Shown piece after piece: positions 15,632-24,295 of a stretch of DNA of 64,000 nucleotides; position 1 is the stretch's first letter; each line of letters opens with the position of its first letter. The notes below the pieces were generated by a model. It saw only the letters and a program-made list of their open reading frames with translations. It was not told the origin of the DNA and ran no database searches. Origin of the DNA: Pseudomonas siliginis (GTDB taxonomy: Bacteria > Pseudomonadota > Gammaproteobacteria > Pseudomonadales > Pseudomonadaceae); assembly GCF_019145195.1 (NCBI RefSeq), contig NZ_JAHSTW010000007.1, forward strand, positions 186,001-250,000. Direction: 5' to 3'. A program made the position numbers and the translations under genes.

Positions 15632-16552
15632 ATGGATTTGTTTCAGTCGATGGGCGTCTACGTCAAAGTGGTCGAAACCGGGAGCATGACGGCCGCCGCT
15701 GCGAAGTGCGAAATGTCGACGACGATGGTGGGCAATCATCTGCGCGCGCTGGAGCAACGGCTCGGCGTGCAACTGCTGCAACGCACCACGCGCCGCCAGC
15801 GCCTGACCGAATTCGGCAGCGTCTATTATCAACGTTGCCTGGAAGTGCTCGGCCTGGTGGCCGACTCCGAACGCCTTGCCGAACAAGCGTCGGACGAGCC
15901 GCGCGGCTTGCTGCGTATCACCGCGCCGCTGACCTTCGGCGTCGAACGACTGACCCCGGCTCTCAGCGAATACTCCTTGCTCTATCCGCAAGTGAAGCTC
16001 GACGTGGTGCTGACCAACAGCCGTCCGGATCTGCTGGAGAACGGCCTCGATGTCGCATTCCGCCTGGGCAATTTCGACCAATCCAACCTGATCGCCCGGC
16101 CCTTGATCGACTACACCCTGACGGTCTGCGCCTCCCCCGAATACATCGCGCGGCGCGGCATGCCGCATACGCCACAGGATTTGCAGCAACACGATTGCCT
16201 GTCCTTCGCCTATCCGGCTGGGGATGACTGGCAATCGGTGGAAAAACGCTGGCGTCTCAGTGGCCCGGAAGGCGAAGTCCTCGTCGACGTCAGCGGACCG
16301 ATGCTGATCAACAGTTCCGCCGGTTTGCACCAGGCAGCGCGCAACGGCATGGGCATCATGATGCTGCCCGACGCGCTGGTGGAGCAGGATCTGCGCGACG
16401 GAAAACTGGTCAGGGTAATGACGGACTACCAACCGCCGAGCAGGCCGATGCATCTGTTGTATGCGCAGGATCGCTATCGATTGCCGAAGCTGAGACGGTT
16501 TGTTGAGTTTGCGATGCGTACGTGGGGGAAACCTGACGTCGGCCGGCCGTAA
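15632..16552 (+). CDS. LysR-family transcriptional regulator
   Basis: 306 aa starting MDLFQSMGVYVKVVETGSM (ATG at 15632, rather than a TTG 6 bases earlier). N-terminal winged helix-turn-helix (about 1-60, with MVGNHLRALEQRLGVQLLQRTTR), then a periplasmic-binding-like effector domain (about 88-290). It is divergent from the ArgD-like aminotransferase with 102 bases between them, so it most likely controls that gene and itself. Inducer unknown. The sub-group with a slightly altered recognition helix (MSTTMVGNHL) resembles the CrgA/YhjC-like LysR proteins. Confidence 0.88.
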   Translation: MDLFQSMGVYVKVVETGSMTAAAAKCEMSTTMVGNHLRALEQRLGVQLLQRTTRRQRLTEFGSVYYQRCLEVLGLVADSERLAEQASDEPRGLLRITAPLTFGVERLTPALSEYSLLYPQVKLDVVLTNSRPDLLENGLDVAFRLGNFDQSNLIARPLIDYTLTVCASPEYIARRGMPHTPQDLQQHDCLSFAYPAGDDWQSVEKRWRLSGPEGEVLVDVSGPMLINSSAGLHQAARNGMGIMMLPDALVEQDLRDGKLVRVMTDYQPPSRPMHLLYAQDRYRLPKLRRFVEFAMRTWGKPDVGRP

Positions 16553-16590
16553 TCAATCACGATGGAAATTGATAAGGACTTGAATATCCC

Positions 16591-16995
16591 ATGAACGACA
16601 GCCTTACCGTGCGCGACTTGCATCCCGGCGAAACAGAATCGGCGAGGCTGTTTCTCAGCCAGCATGGCTGGGGCCATCGCATTGGCGATGCCGAATCTTT
16701 TGCTCGTTTGATTCACAATTCGCAACGCACAGCTGTTGCGCTCTTAGGCGAGCAAATTGTCGGTTTCGCTCGAGCAATTACCGATGAGGTCGCCAACGGC
16801 TATCTGTCTATGGTGGTGGTCGATGACCAGCATCGGCGCCAAGGAATCGGGCGGGCGCTGGTGGAGTACGTCATGGGTGACAACCCGGACATCACCTGGG
16901 TGCTGCGCGCTGGACGCGAGGGCGCTGAAGCTTTTTTCGCCGACCTGGGTTTCGAGAAGTCCGTGATTGCCATGGAACGTCAGCGCCGCAAATAG
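16591..16995 (+). CDS. GNAT family N-acetyltransferase
   Basis: 134 aa with the acetyl-CoA pyrophosphate loop VVVDDQHRRQGIGRALVEYV (about 74-93) and a GAEAFFADLGFEKS element near the C-terminus. Single-domain, cytoplasmic, substrate unknown. It is 38 bases after the LysR gene and may share its transcript. No distinct promoter seen. Confidence 0.85.
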   Translation: MNDSLTVRDLHPGETESARLFLSQHGWGHRIGDAESFARLIHNSQRTAVALLGEQIVGFARAITDEVANGYLSMVVVDDQHRRQGIGRALVEYVMGDNPDITWVLRAGREGAEAFFADLGFEKSVIAMERQRRK

Positions 16996-17129
16996 CGCAC
17001 GGTGGAAAAATCCCGACCACCAGACCGTTGCTCCGTGACAACGCCGCCCCGCTCCCCTAAATTAGTCGGCCTGAAAAAGACCTCGTGCTTTCTCGCCTCA
17101 ACTCAAGTTAAAAAAGTAGTGAAATTTCA

Positions 17130-17831
17130 ATGTCCGATTTCAACACCGCTGAATCCGTAGTCACCCAGTCGTCCAAAGCGGAATACGAAAACTCCATCAA
17201 TCTTTCACAACACCTGCCACAAGCCAAAATCATCAGCGAGATGGTCCTGGACGCGTTCCAGTCGACCCGCGAGAGCGACCAGATCCGCGAATTGCGTGCG
17301 GCGATCCGTCAGGCGCATGACAGTTTTGATGACGACAAGGCGTACGAGCTGATGGGCGAACTCAAGCGCCTGAAAGACGCCGAGGCAGCGGACATCGCCG
17401 CGCTGGAAGACCTGAGCAGCAAGTTCTCGATCGGGCGCATTCTGTCCAGCTTCAAGGACGATCCGGCGTTTCAGGAAATCGTTTATGGTCTGGCGCTGAA
17501 AGTGCTGAATCAGACCCATCAGGCGATCAGCAATCCGAGCGGCGGCAAGAGCAAAGCTGCGAAGAAGAAAGAAGTGGAAATCTTCACCATCAGCAAGGAC
17601 GGCGCCAGCGTGACCCTGCCAATGCGCACGCCGCGTTCGCGTCTGAACGTTGATCGTGAGGCGCTGGAATTCCTCGGTTTCACCTTCGTCGGTGAAGGCG
17701 ATGAAGCCGAACTGGAGAGCGAAACCTTCGTCGACAACGCCGGTACGGAACAGGCTGTAAACCGCAAGAACATCATCACCGCCCTGCAGCAGCAGACCGC
17801 GTTTGATGGTTACAGCATCGCGGCGCAGTAA
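17130..17831 (+). CDS. Conserved hypothetical cytosolic protein with central coiled coil
   Basis: 233 aa. Residues about 45-105 are charged helical heptads (IRELRAAIRQAHDSFDDD, then ELKRLKDAEAAD). A Lys-rich linker (KSKAAKKKEVE, about 143-153) follows, then a small C-terminal domain with SVTLPMRTPRSRLNVDREAL. The coiled coil, basic linker and C-terminal domain order loosely resembles xenogeneic silencers, but no MvaT/H-NS DNA-binding motif is present. I do not recognise the family. Own terminator at 17849-17885. Confidence 0.6.
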   Translation: MSDFNTAESVVTQSSKAEYENSINLSQHLPQAKIISEMVLDAFQSTRESDQIRELRAAIRQAHDSFDDDKAYELMGELKRLKDAEAADIAALEDLSSKFSIGRILSSFKDDPAFQEIVYGLALKVLNQTHQAISNPSGGKSKAAKKKEVEIFTISKDGASVTLPMRTPRSRLNVDREALEFLGFTFVGEGDEAELESETFVDNAGTEQAVNRKNIITALQQQTAFDGYSIAAQ

Positions 17832-17848
17832 TCTGCAAAGCACTTGTG

Positions 17849-17885
17849 AAAAAGCCCCGCGCTGAGTTATCAGGCGGGGCTTTTT
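17849..17885 (+). terminator. Bidirectional terminator between the 17130 gene and the RidA gene
   Basis: AAAAAGCCCCGC / GCGGGGCTTTTT hairpin with a 13-base loop. The poly-A and poly-T flanks serve the two convergent genes on either side. Confidence 0.9.
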
Positions 17886-17904
17886 GTTTGAGGCGGGGAT
17901 AACC

Positions 17905-18396
17905 TCAAGCCGAAGGATGCAACGCCGCAATCATGTCCACTTCAATCGCCGCATTCTTCGGCAACTGATACACGCCGATGGTCGTACGTGTATGCCGCCC
18001 GGCATCGCCCAGCACATGGCTGAACACGTCCGAAGCGCCGTTGGCCACTTCGCTCAGGTCGACAAAGTCAGCAGTCGACTTCACATACACCGTGACCCGC
18101 AACAACGCGCGAATCTTGTCCAGCGAACCCACCGCATCGACGATCAGCGCCAGGCAACGCATGGCGCTGATGCTCGCCGCTGCTTGCGCATCCTTGAGGT
18201 TCAGTTCCAGCCCCACGCGACCGGGATAGAGGATCTTGCCATTGACCCGCGGCACCATGCCGCTGATGTACAGCTCATCGTGATGACGTATCAGCGGCGC
18301 GTAATTGCCACCGGCGCTGTTCTCGCCATAGATGTCGTAGTTGAGTTCTTCGGCCAGGGCGATAAAGCGCTCATCGCAGGTCATCCGTTCGGTCAT
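17905..18396 (-). CDS. RidA/YjgF/YER057c family protein
   Basis: 163 aa starting MTERMTCDERFIALAEEL (ATG at 18396 with AAGG upstream; an in-frame TTG at 18417 is less likely). The trimeric Rid fold is indicated by LYISGMVPRVNGK (about 45-57), RCLALIVDAVGSLDKIRALLRVTVYV (about 80-105) and a C-terminal AIEVDMIAALHPS. The canonical RidA deaminase Arg (R105 of E. coli RidA) is not obvious: the end reads NAAIEVDMIA instead of xxVEIExxA with upstream Arg. Enamine deaminase activity is therefore uncertain; this looks like one of the RidA-like subgroups. Confidence 0.8.
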   Translation of the reverse strand: MTERMTCDERFIALAEELNYDIYGENSAGGNYAPLIRHHDELYISGMVPRVNGKILYPGRVGLELNLKDAQAAASISAMRCLALIVDAVGSLDKIRALLRVTVYVKSTADFVDLSEVANGASDVFSHVLGDAGRHTRTTIGVYQLPKNAAIEVDMIAALHPSA

Positions 18397-18519
18397 TGCG
18401 CCCAGCCTTTTGATCAATGCACGGGTTGAGACAGTCGAGCACCGAAGGATGGCTTGGAGCTACTACTGTCGGGGTTGGATCCGAATCTAGGTCTTTTACC
18501 GAATGGCCGCAACCGCAAA

Positions 18520-18545
18520 CTGTGGGAGCGAGCCTGCTCGCGAAT
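18520..18545. repeat. Single REP element
   Basis: One unit of the GGGAGCGAGCCTGCTCGCGA family without a visible inverted partner nearby, downstream of the cyo operon terminator. Confidence 0.85.
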
Positions 18546-18579
18546 GGCAGCACCCCGAACGAGCATATTTAAGCCAACA

Positions 18580-18615
18580 AAAAACCCCGCACATCTCTCA
18601 ACGTGCGGGGTTTTT
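18580..18615 (-). terminator. Terminator of the cyo operon
   Basis: AAAAACCCCGCAC / GTGCGGGGTTTTT perfect hairpin, 10-base loop, 17 bases after the cyoE stop codon. Confidence 0.93.
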
Positions 18616-18632
18616 CCTGAAGCTTGCAAACC

Positions 18633-19520
18633 TTACGGCGCGTACGTCAGCAACAGCTCTGTCGGCACCTTGAAGTCCAGGGACATCATGACGCTCAACG
18701 CAGTGATGGTGAAGATCGAGAACACGAACAGCTTGCGTGCCCAGACGGTGTCATCGACTGCCTTGTAGCCGGTCCAGGCCATGTACAGCCAGTACATGCC
18801 CATGGCGGCGGCGACGGCGAGGTAGCTCATGCCGGCGTAGCCGCTGAAGGTCAGCATCAAGGTCGCCACGAGGAACGCCAGGATGTAGAGCAGGATGTGC
18901 TTCTTCGCCACTTGAATGCCGCGTTTCACTGGCAGCACCGGAATCGATGCGGCCAGGTAATCATTGAAACGGAAAATCGCGATGGCGTAGGAATGCGGCA
19001 TCTGCCACAGGCTGAACATCACCAGCAGGGTCAGTGCGGCCATGTCGAAGCTGTTGGTCACGGCAACGTAACCGATCACTGGCGGCATGGCCCCCGACAG
19101 ACTGCCCACCAGCGTGCCGTGAACCGACTTGCGCTTGAGGTACAGGCTGTAGAAGCCGACGTAGATGATGAAGCCGATTACTGCGAACAAGGCAGCCAAC
19201 GGGTTGGCCACCTTGTACAACAAGGCAACGCCGAGAACACCCAGAATGGTCGCGTAAACCAGGGCCAGTTTCAGGGAGATGAGGCCCTGGACCAGCACGC
19301 GGTTCTTGGTGCGTTCCATCTTCAGGTCGATGTCGCGGTCGATGCAGTTGTTGAACACGCAACCGGAGGCCACGACCAGGGAAGTACCGATCATGGCGGC
19401 CAGAAACACCGCCAGATCGACATGCCCTTTCGAGGCCAGGAAGAACCCGCCTGCCACAGAAAGCACGTTACCGAAAATGATCCCCGGTTTGGTGATTTGG
19501 ATAAAGTGCTTGAGCGACAT
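18633..19520 (-). CDS. cyoE: Protoheme IX farnesyltransferase (heme O synthase)
   Basis: 295 aa polytopic UbiA-family prenyltransferase that converts heme B to heme O for the bo3 oxidase. The diagnostic Asp-rich motif NNCIDRDIDLKMERTKNR is at about residues 56-73, and the second region contains the usual SGAMPPVIGY and WQMPHSY elements. Nine hydrophobic segments. Last gene of cyoABCDE, 10 bases after cyoD. Confidence 0.97.
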   Translation of the reverse strand: MSLKHFIQITKPGIIFGNVLSVAGGFFLASKGHVDLAVFLAAMIGTSLVVASGCVFNNCIDRDIDLKMERTKNRVLVQGLISLKLALVYATILGVLGVALLYKVANPLAALFAVIGFIIYVGFYSLYLKRKSVHGTLVGSLSGAMPPVIGYVAVTNSFDMAALTLLVMFSLWQMPHSYAIAIFRFNDYLAASIPVLPVKRGIQVAKKHILLYILAFLVATLMLTFSGYAGMSYLAVAAAMGMYWLYMAWTGYKAVDDTVWARKLFVFSIFTITALSVMMSLDFKVPTELLLTYAP

Positions 19521-19530
19521 CGGGTCTACC

Positions 19531-19866
19531 TCACTTCGCCATCATGTACGTGTGGATGCTGAACATGATCCACAGCGACAGGCCAACCAGCAGCACGATC
19601 ACGATCGCCGTAAAGACGAATGCGATCACGTTGTTACGCTGTGCAATGGAACGGTCCAGGTGCAGGAAGTAATACAGGTGAACGATCACCTGGATCACTG
19701 CGAACAGCAGAACGATTGCCAGCGTCGTCGACTTCGGCAGGGTCGGGTACATCACCAGACCGAACGGAATGACGGTCAGGATTACCGACAGGATGAAGCC
19801 GATGGCGTACGACTTGACGCTGCCGTGGCCAGCATCGTGGCTGTCATGGGAGTGTGCATTAGCCAT
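19531..19866 (-). CDS. cyoD: Cytochrome bo3 ubiquinol oxidase subunit IV
   Basis: 111 aa starting MANAHSHDSHDAGHGSVKSY, three membrane helices (about 23-41, 48-66, 81-103). A small assembly or stability subunit of the bo3 oxidase. The ATG at 19866 overlaps the cyoC stop by one base. His-rich N-terminus as in other pseudomonads. Confidence 0.95.
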   Translation of the reverse strand: MANAHSHDSHDAGHGSVKSYAIGFILSVILTVIPFGLVMYPTLPKSTTLAIVLLFAVIQVIVHLYYFLHLDRSIAQRNNVIAFVFTAIVIVLLVGLSLWIMFSIHTYMMAK

Positions 19867-20489
19867 TACAGAGTCCCCATCAGGTAAACAACGGTGAAGA
19901 CGCAAATCCAGACCACGTCCAGGAAGTGCCAGAACAGGCTCAGGCAGCTCAGACGGGTCTTGTTGGTCGACGTCAGGCCATGCTTGTTGACCTGATACAT
20001 CATGATGCCCATCCAGATCAGACCGGCCGAAACGTGCAGACCGTGGGTACCGACCAGGGTGAAGAACGCCGACAGGAAGCCCGAACGGCTAGGACCGAAG
20101 CCCTCGGAGATCAGCAGGTGGAACTCGTTGATCTCCATGGCGATGAAGCCCGCGCCGAGCAGGAAGGTCATGAACAACCAGCCCAGGACCGCCTGCTTCT
20201 TGCCCTTGTACAACGCCAGCATGGCGAAGCCGTAGGTGATCGAACTGAACAGCAGCAGAGCGGTTTCGCCCAGCACGTATGGCAGTTCGAAGATCTCGTG
20301 GCCCGATGGGCCACCGGCAACGTTGTTTACCAGTACTGCGTACACCGCGAAGATCGACGCAAACAGAATGCAGTCGGTCATCAGGTAGAGCCAGAAACCG
20401 TATACGGTCATCTCGCCCGAGTCGTGGTGATGGTCATCGTGCCCATGGTCACCATGGGCGTGTCCAACATTGGTCACTAAGTTCGACAT
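19866..20489 (-). CDS. cyoC: Cytochrome bo3 ubiquinol oxidase subunit III
   Basis: 207 aa, five membrane helices, with a His/Asp-rich N-terminus (HAHGDHGHDDHHHDSG) and the family stretch LVGTHGLHVSAGLIWM. Located between cyoB (3 bases) and cyoD (1-base overlap). Confidence 0.97.
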   Translation of the reverse strand: MSNLVTNVGHAHGDHGHDDHHHDSGEMTVYGFWLYLMTDCILFASIFAVYAVLVNNVAGGPSGHEIFELPYVLGETALLLFSSITYGFAMLALYKGKKQAVLGWLFMTFLLGAGFIAMEINEFHLLISEGFGPSRSGFLSAFFTLVGTHGLHVSAGLIWMGIMMYQVNKHGLTSTNKTRLSCLSLFWHFLDVVWICVFTVVYLMGTL

Positions 20490-20492
20490 GGT

Positions 20493-22523
20493 TTAAGCCT
20501 GTTCCAACGAGGTTTCAACACGGGTGGCATTGGCCGGGATTTTCCCTGCCGCGACCAGACGCTTGTGCTGCTCGGCTTCGATACGCTCGATCGTTTCAAC
20601 CGGAACCATATAGCCCTGGTCGTCACGTGCAGCGTGGATCACGAAGTAAACGACGGTGCCCACCAGGCTCGCGATCGCCAGCCACCAGATGTGCCAGATC
20701 ATCGCGAAACCAAAGACGGTCAACAGCGCGCCCATCACCACGCCAGTGGCGGTGTTGTTGGGCATGTGGATCGGCTCGTACTTGGCCGGACGCTGGTACG
20801 CAGTACCGTTTTCCTTGGCTTCGGTGAACGGGTCGATGCAGTCAGCCTTAGGCAGCACAGCGAAGTTGTAGAACGGTGGTGGCGACGAGGTCGACCACTC
20901 CAGGGTGTGTGCATTCCACGGGTCACCGTGATCGCAAACGTTCTCTGGCTTGTTGCGGTCACGCACACTGACGTACAGCTGGATCAGTTGGCAGGCGATA
21001 CCGACAGCAATCATCACCGCACCGAACATGGCAACGTACAGGTACGGTACCCACTCAGGGTTGGTGGTGGCGTTCAGACGACGGGTCATGCCCATGAAGC
21101 CCAGTGCATAGAGCGGCATGAACGCGACGAAGAAGCCCGAGATCCAGAACCAGAACGCTGCTTTACCCCAGCCTTCGTGCAGCTTGAAGCCGAACGCTTT
21201 CGGGAAGTAGAACGCGAAGCCAGCGATGTAACCGAATACCGCACCGCCGATGATCACGTTGTGGAAGTGCGCGATCACGAACAGGCTGTTGTGCAGCACG
21301 AAGTCAGCACCCGGGATGGCCAGCAGTACGCCGGTCATGCCGCCGATGGCGAAGGTCACCATGAAGCCCAGAGTCCACATTACCTGGCTGGTGAAGCGCA
21401 GACGGCCCTGGTAGATGGTGAACAGCCAGTTGAACAGCTTCACACCCGTCGGGATGGAAATCAGCATCGTCGCCAGACCGAAGAAGGCGTTGACGCTTGC
21501 ACCCGAACCCATGGTGAAGAAGTGGTGCAGCCAGACCATGAAGCCCAGTACCGAGATCGCGCCCGAGGCGTAGATCATCGAGTGGTGGCCGAACAGTTTC
21601 TTGCCGGTGAACGCCGAGATCACTTCCGAGAAGATGCCGAAGGCCGGCAGGATCAGGATGTAAACCTCAGGGTGGCCCCACGCCCAGAACAGGTTGACGT
21701 ACATCATTGGATTGCCACCAAGTTCATTGGTGAAAATGTGGAAATCCATGTAACGGTCAAGGGTCAGCAGGGCCAGGGTAGCGGTCAGGATCGGGAACGA
21801 AGCCACGATCAGAACGTTTGCCCAGGTGCAGGTCCAGGTGAAGATCGGCATGTCCATCAGTTTCATGCCAGGGGTACGCATCTTCAGTACGGTCGCGAGG
21901 AAGTTGACCCCGGTTAACGTCGTACCCAATCCGGATAGCTGTAGCGCCCAGATGTAGTAATCCATACCCACGCCAGGGCTGTATTGCAGACCCGACAGCG
22001 GCGGATACGCTACCCAACCGGTCTTGGCGAATTCACCGATACCCAGCGACAGGTTGATCAGCACAACGCCGGACACCAGCAGCCAGAAGCTCAGGGAGTT
22101 CAGGAACGGGAACGCAACGTCACGCGCGCCGATCTGCAGCGGCACTGCAAGGTTCATCAGGCCGGTGAAGAATGGCATCGCCATGAAGATGATCATGATC
22201 ACACCGTGAGCGGTGAAGATCTGGTCATAGTGTTCAGGTGGCAGGTAGCCAGGCGAACCCTCGGTGGCCATGGCCAACTGGGTACGCATCATGATCGCGT
22301 CGGCAAAACCGCGCAGCAGCATGACCATGGCGACGATGATGTACATCACGCCGATTTTCTTGTGGTCGACCGAAGTCAGCCACTCGGTCCACAGGTACGT
22401 CCACTTCTTGAAGTAAGTGATCGCAGCGAACAGCGCCAGACCACCGAGGGCGATCATGGCGATGGTCACCATCACGATCGGCTCGTGGAATGGGACTGCT
22501 TCCCAACTTAATTTACCAAACAT
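20493..22523 (-). CDS. cyoB: Cytochrome bo3 ubiquinol oxidase subunit I (catalytic)
   Basis: 676 aa heme-copper oxidase subunit with about 15 membrane helices. Key features: WAWGHPEVYILILPAFG (CuB His, proton-channel Glu and the cross-linked Tyr), LHHFFTMG and HFHNVIIGG carrying the heme and CuB His ligands. It oxidises ubiquinol, reduces O2 to water and pumps protons. Full length, intact motifs. Confidence 0.98.
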   Translation of the reverse strand: MFGKLSWEAVPFHEPIVMVTIAMIALGGLALFAAITYFKKWTYLWTEWLTSVDHKKIGVMYIIVAMVMLLRGFADAIMMRTQLAMATEGSPGYLPPEHYDQIFTAHGVIMIIFMAMPFFTGLMNLAVPLQIGARDVAFPFLNSLSFWLLVSGVVLINLSLGIGEFAKTGWVAYPPLSGLQYSPGVGMDYYIWALQLSGLGTTLTGVNFLATVLKMRTPGMKLMDMPIFTWTCTWANVLIVASFPILTATLALLTLDRYMDFHIFTNELGGNPMMYVNLFWAWGHPEVYILILPAFGIFSEVISAFTGKKLFGHHSMIYASGAISVLGFMVWLHHFFTMGSGASVNAFFGLATMLISIPTGVKLFNWLFTIYQGRLRFTSQVMWTLGFMVTFAIGGMTGVLLAIPGADFVLHNSLFVIAHFHNVIIGGAVFGYIAGFAFYFPKAFGFKLHEGWGKAAFWFWISGFFVAFMPLYALGFMGMTRRLNATTNPEWVPYLYVAMFGAVMIAVGIACQLIQLYVSVRDRNKPENVCDHGDPWNAHTLEWSTSSPPPFYNFAVLPKADCIDPFTEAKENGTAYQRPAKYEPIHMPNNTATGVVMGALLTVFGFAMIWHIWWLAIASLVGTVVYFVIHAARDDQGYMVPVETIERIEAEQHKRLVAAGKIPANATRVETSLEQA

Positions 22524-22526
22524 CGT

Positions 22527-23468
22527 TTACTCCTCTGCCCCGGCAGCTGAATGCGAACCCGCGTCAATATCCGTGGCCGCCACTTCTTTCTCTTTCTTCT
22601 CGTGCTTCAGCGGCTTGCCCGGCTTCATACCTTCGTACTTGTCGACGATGATCTGGAACTGGTTCGGCGTGACCGACGAGTAGAGTTCGACTGGGTTGTT
22701 CTGGCTCGGTTTGGCCAGGGCTGCGTATTCAGCCTGATCAAGCTGTTTAGGCGACTTCTTGACTTCACTTACCCAGGCGTCGAAATCTTCCTGAGTGGTG
22801 GAGATAGCCTTGAATTTCATACCGGTGAAACCGGCACCGCTATAGTTGGCGGAGATACCGTCCATCTCAGCGTTGCGGTCAGCGATCAGGTGCAGCTTGG
22901 TCTGCATGCCCGCCATCGCGTAGATCTGGCCGCCCAGGCCCGGGATGAAGAACGAGTTCATCACGGCGTCGGAGGTGATCTTGAAGTTGATTGGCGTGTG
23001 CGCCGGGAACACGATCTTGTTGACCGTGGCAATGCCTTGTTCCGGGTAGATGAACAGCCACTTCCAGTCCAGCGCGACAACTTCGATGGTCACCGGCTTG
23101 ACGTCAGACTCGATCGGACGATACGGGTCCAGCTCGTGAGTCGAGATGTAAGTGATGTAACCCAGGGCGATGATGATCAGCACCGGGATGGTCCATACGG
23201 CCACTTCGATCTTGGTCGAGTGCGACCACTTCGGCGTGTAGACGGCGTTCTTGTTCGAAGCGCGGTACTTCCAGGCAAACAGGAAGGTCATGACGATGAC
23301 CGGCACGACGACCAACAGCATCAGCAGCGTGGCGGTGATGATCAGGTTGCGCTGTTCCAGGCCGACCTGGCCCGTTGGATTGAGCAAGGTCATGTTGCAG
23401 CCTCCCAGCAACAACGTGCCGAGCAGCGGCACTAGGCCTAGTAATCTGGGGTACCTGTTTTTACTCAT
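22527..23468 (-). CDS. cyoA: Cytochrome bo3 ubiquinol oxidase subunit II (lipoprotein)
   Basis: 313 aa from ATG at 23468 (MSKNRYPRLLGLVPLL), preceded by GAGGTCGTGAG; an upstream in-frame start adds an unlikely Cys-rich leader. Lipobox LLLGGC gives a lipidated Cys at about residue 24. Two membrane helices, then a cupredoxin domain (about 120-290) that lacks the CuA Cys pair, as expected for a quinol oxidase. C-terminal Lys-rich tail. First gene of the operon, behind a leader of about 315 bases. Confidence 0.97.
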   Translation of the reverse strand: MSKNRYPRLLGLVPLLGTLLLGGCNMTLLNPTGQVGLEQRNLIITATLLMLLVVVPVIVMTFLFAWKYRASNKNAVYTPKWSHSTKIEVAVWTIPVLIIIALGYITYISTHELDPYRPIESDVKPVTIEVVALDWKWLFIYPEQGIATVNKIVFPAHTPINFKITSDAVMNSFFIPGLGGQIYAMAGMQTKLHLIADRNAEMDGISANYSGAGFTGMKFKAISTTQEDFDAWVSEVKKSPKQLDQAEYAALAKPSQNNPVELYSSVTPNQFQIIVDKYEGMKPGKPLKHEKKEKEVAATDIDAGSHSAAGAEE

Positions 23469-24225
23469 CTCACGACCTCTAAAGCAGCTTGCGCAATGCA
23501 GTTGGGTTTTGATCGCCAACACTTCACCCTGCCAAGGGTTGGCATTTTCTTTGGATTGAATAAGGGCCGCCCGTCGCGCGTCTCACGCTCGACAAAACCT
23601 TGGGACAGCGTTCAGTTCTTATTCGAATTCGTGGTCAAAGGCCTTGTTACAGACCAATTCCATTTGGTGCGGAAAATTGGAAAGGCACCGACACCAGGGT
23701 GTCTCGAAAGCCTCGCGGCTCGCTCGACACCCGACCTCCTGATCAGTTCCTTGATAAAGGCTGAACAGCGTCGGGAATTCAGTGCGGGCGATTGTAGATA
23801 GGTAGCGCCCTATACACCATGTCTTATCCCGAAATAATTTTTATCACTCAGAGCAACAATCCATCGCCATTTTTGCAAAAGTTGCGCAAGTTATCGAAAG
23901 CGTTTCTCAATAAAAGCGGCAAAATCTGCCAGCGTAACCGCCTCAAATCAGACAGCTCTGCACTCGATCTACAAACGCTGGAGCGGCGCAAAGCCCGATG
24001 TTCCAAGGGCTTCGTCCATCTGCCGGCGCCTGTTAAAACTGCCTGCTCTGGTACGTCCGTGCTCAAGCCCGAAAACACTAAAACTGGCCAATGTTTTTAT
24101 GTAACAGGCGGCCAATCCGCCGCTTCCCGAGTCCCTGCGACAGCCCCTGTGTGACAACATGTCGCACATTTGCCGCACGCTTCATTGCCGTTCGTCACGG
24201 TGTTTTCACAAACGCTCTGAAATGC
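23469..24225 (-). other. Long gene-free leader and upstream region of the cyo operon
   Basis: No convincing protein gene; the open frames here are short and lack ribosome sites. It contains a likely -10 element TACAAT on the minus strand at 23791-23796 without a good -35, which suggests activator dependence and a leader of about 315 bases. It also has a perfect 6-base hairpin TGCCAA/TTGGCA at 23530-23544 and a cluster of competing hairpins at 23690-23732. The part beyond 23820 shows nothing I can name. Confidence 0.5.
23690..23732 (-). promoter_or_regulatory. Mutually exclusive hairpins in the cyo leader
   Basis: Read on the minus strand: GGGTGTC (23732-23726), about 22 bases, GACACCC (23703-23697), then GGTGTC (23695-23690). 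The middle segment can pair either with the upstream one (long hairpin with an inner GAGCC/GGCTTTC stem) or with the downstream one (tight GACAC/GTGTC hairpin). This three-segment layout is typical of leaders that switch between two folds. No ligand class recognised. Confidence 0.4.
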
Positions 24226-24266
24226 AAAACGCCCCGATTTTCATCAACGAAAATCGGGGCGTTTTG
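24226..24266 (-). terminator. Terminator downstream of dsbB
   Basis: AAAACGCCCCGATTTTC / GAAAATCGGGGCGTTTTG perfect hairpin with a 6-base loop, 30 bases after the dsbB stop. The flanks are symmetric, so it would also stop plus-strand transcription. Confidence 0.92.
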
Positions 24267-24295
24267 TTTATCGGCAGCTCTGCCGAGAAGTTGAC

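Noticed and set aside
18418..18632. Looked for a small RNA or tRNA-like element between the RidA gene and cyoE
   Set aside because: Only a REP unit and the cyo terminator are supported; no cloverleaf or independent promoter found.
23819..24154. 111-codon plus-strand frame in the cyo upstream gap
   Set aside because: No Shine-Dalgarno, no recognisable features, Lys/Arg/Cys-mixed composition. A gene here cannot be excluded but is not supported.
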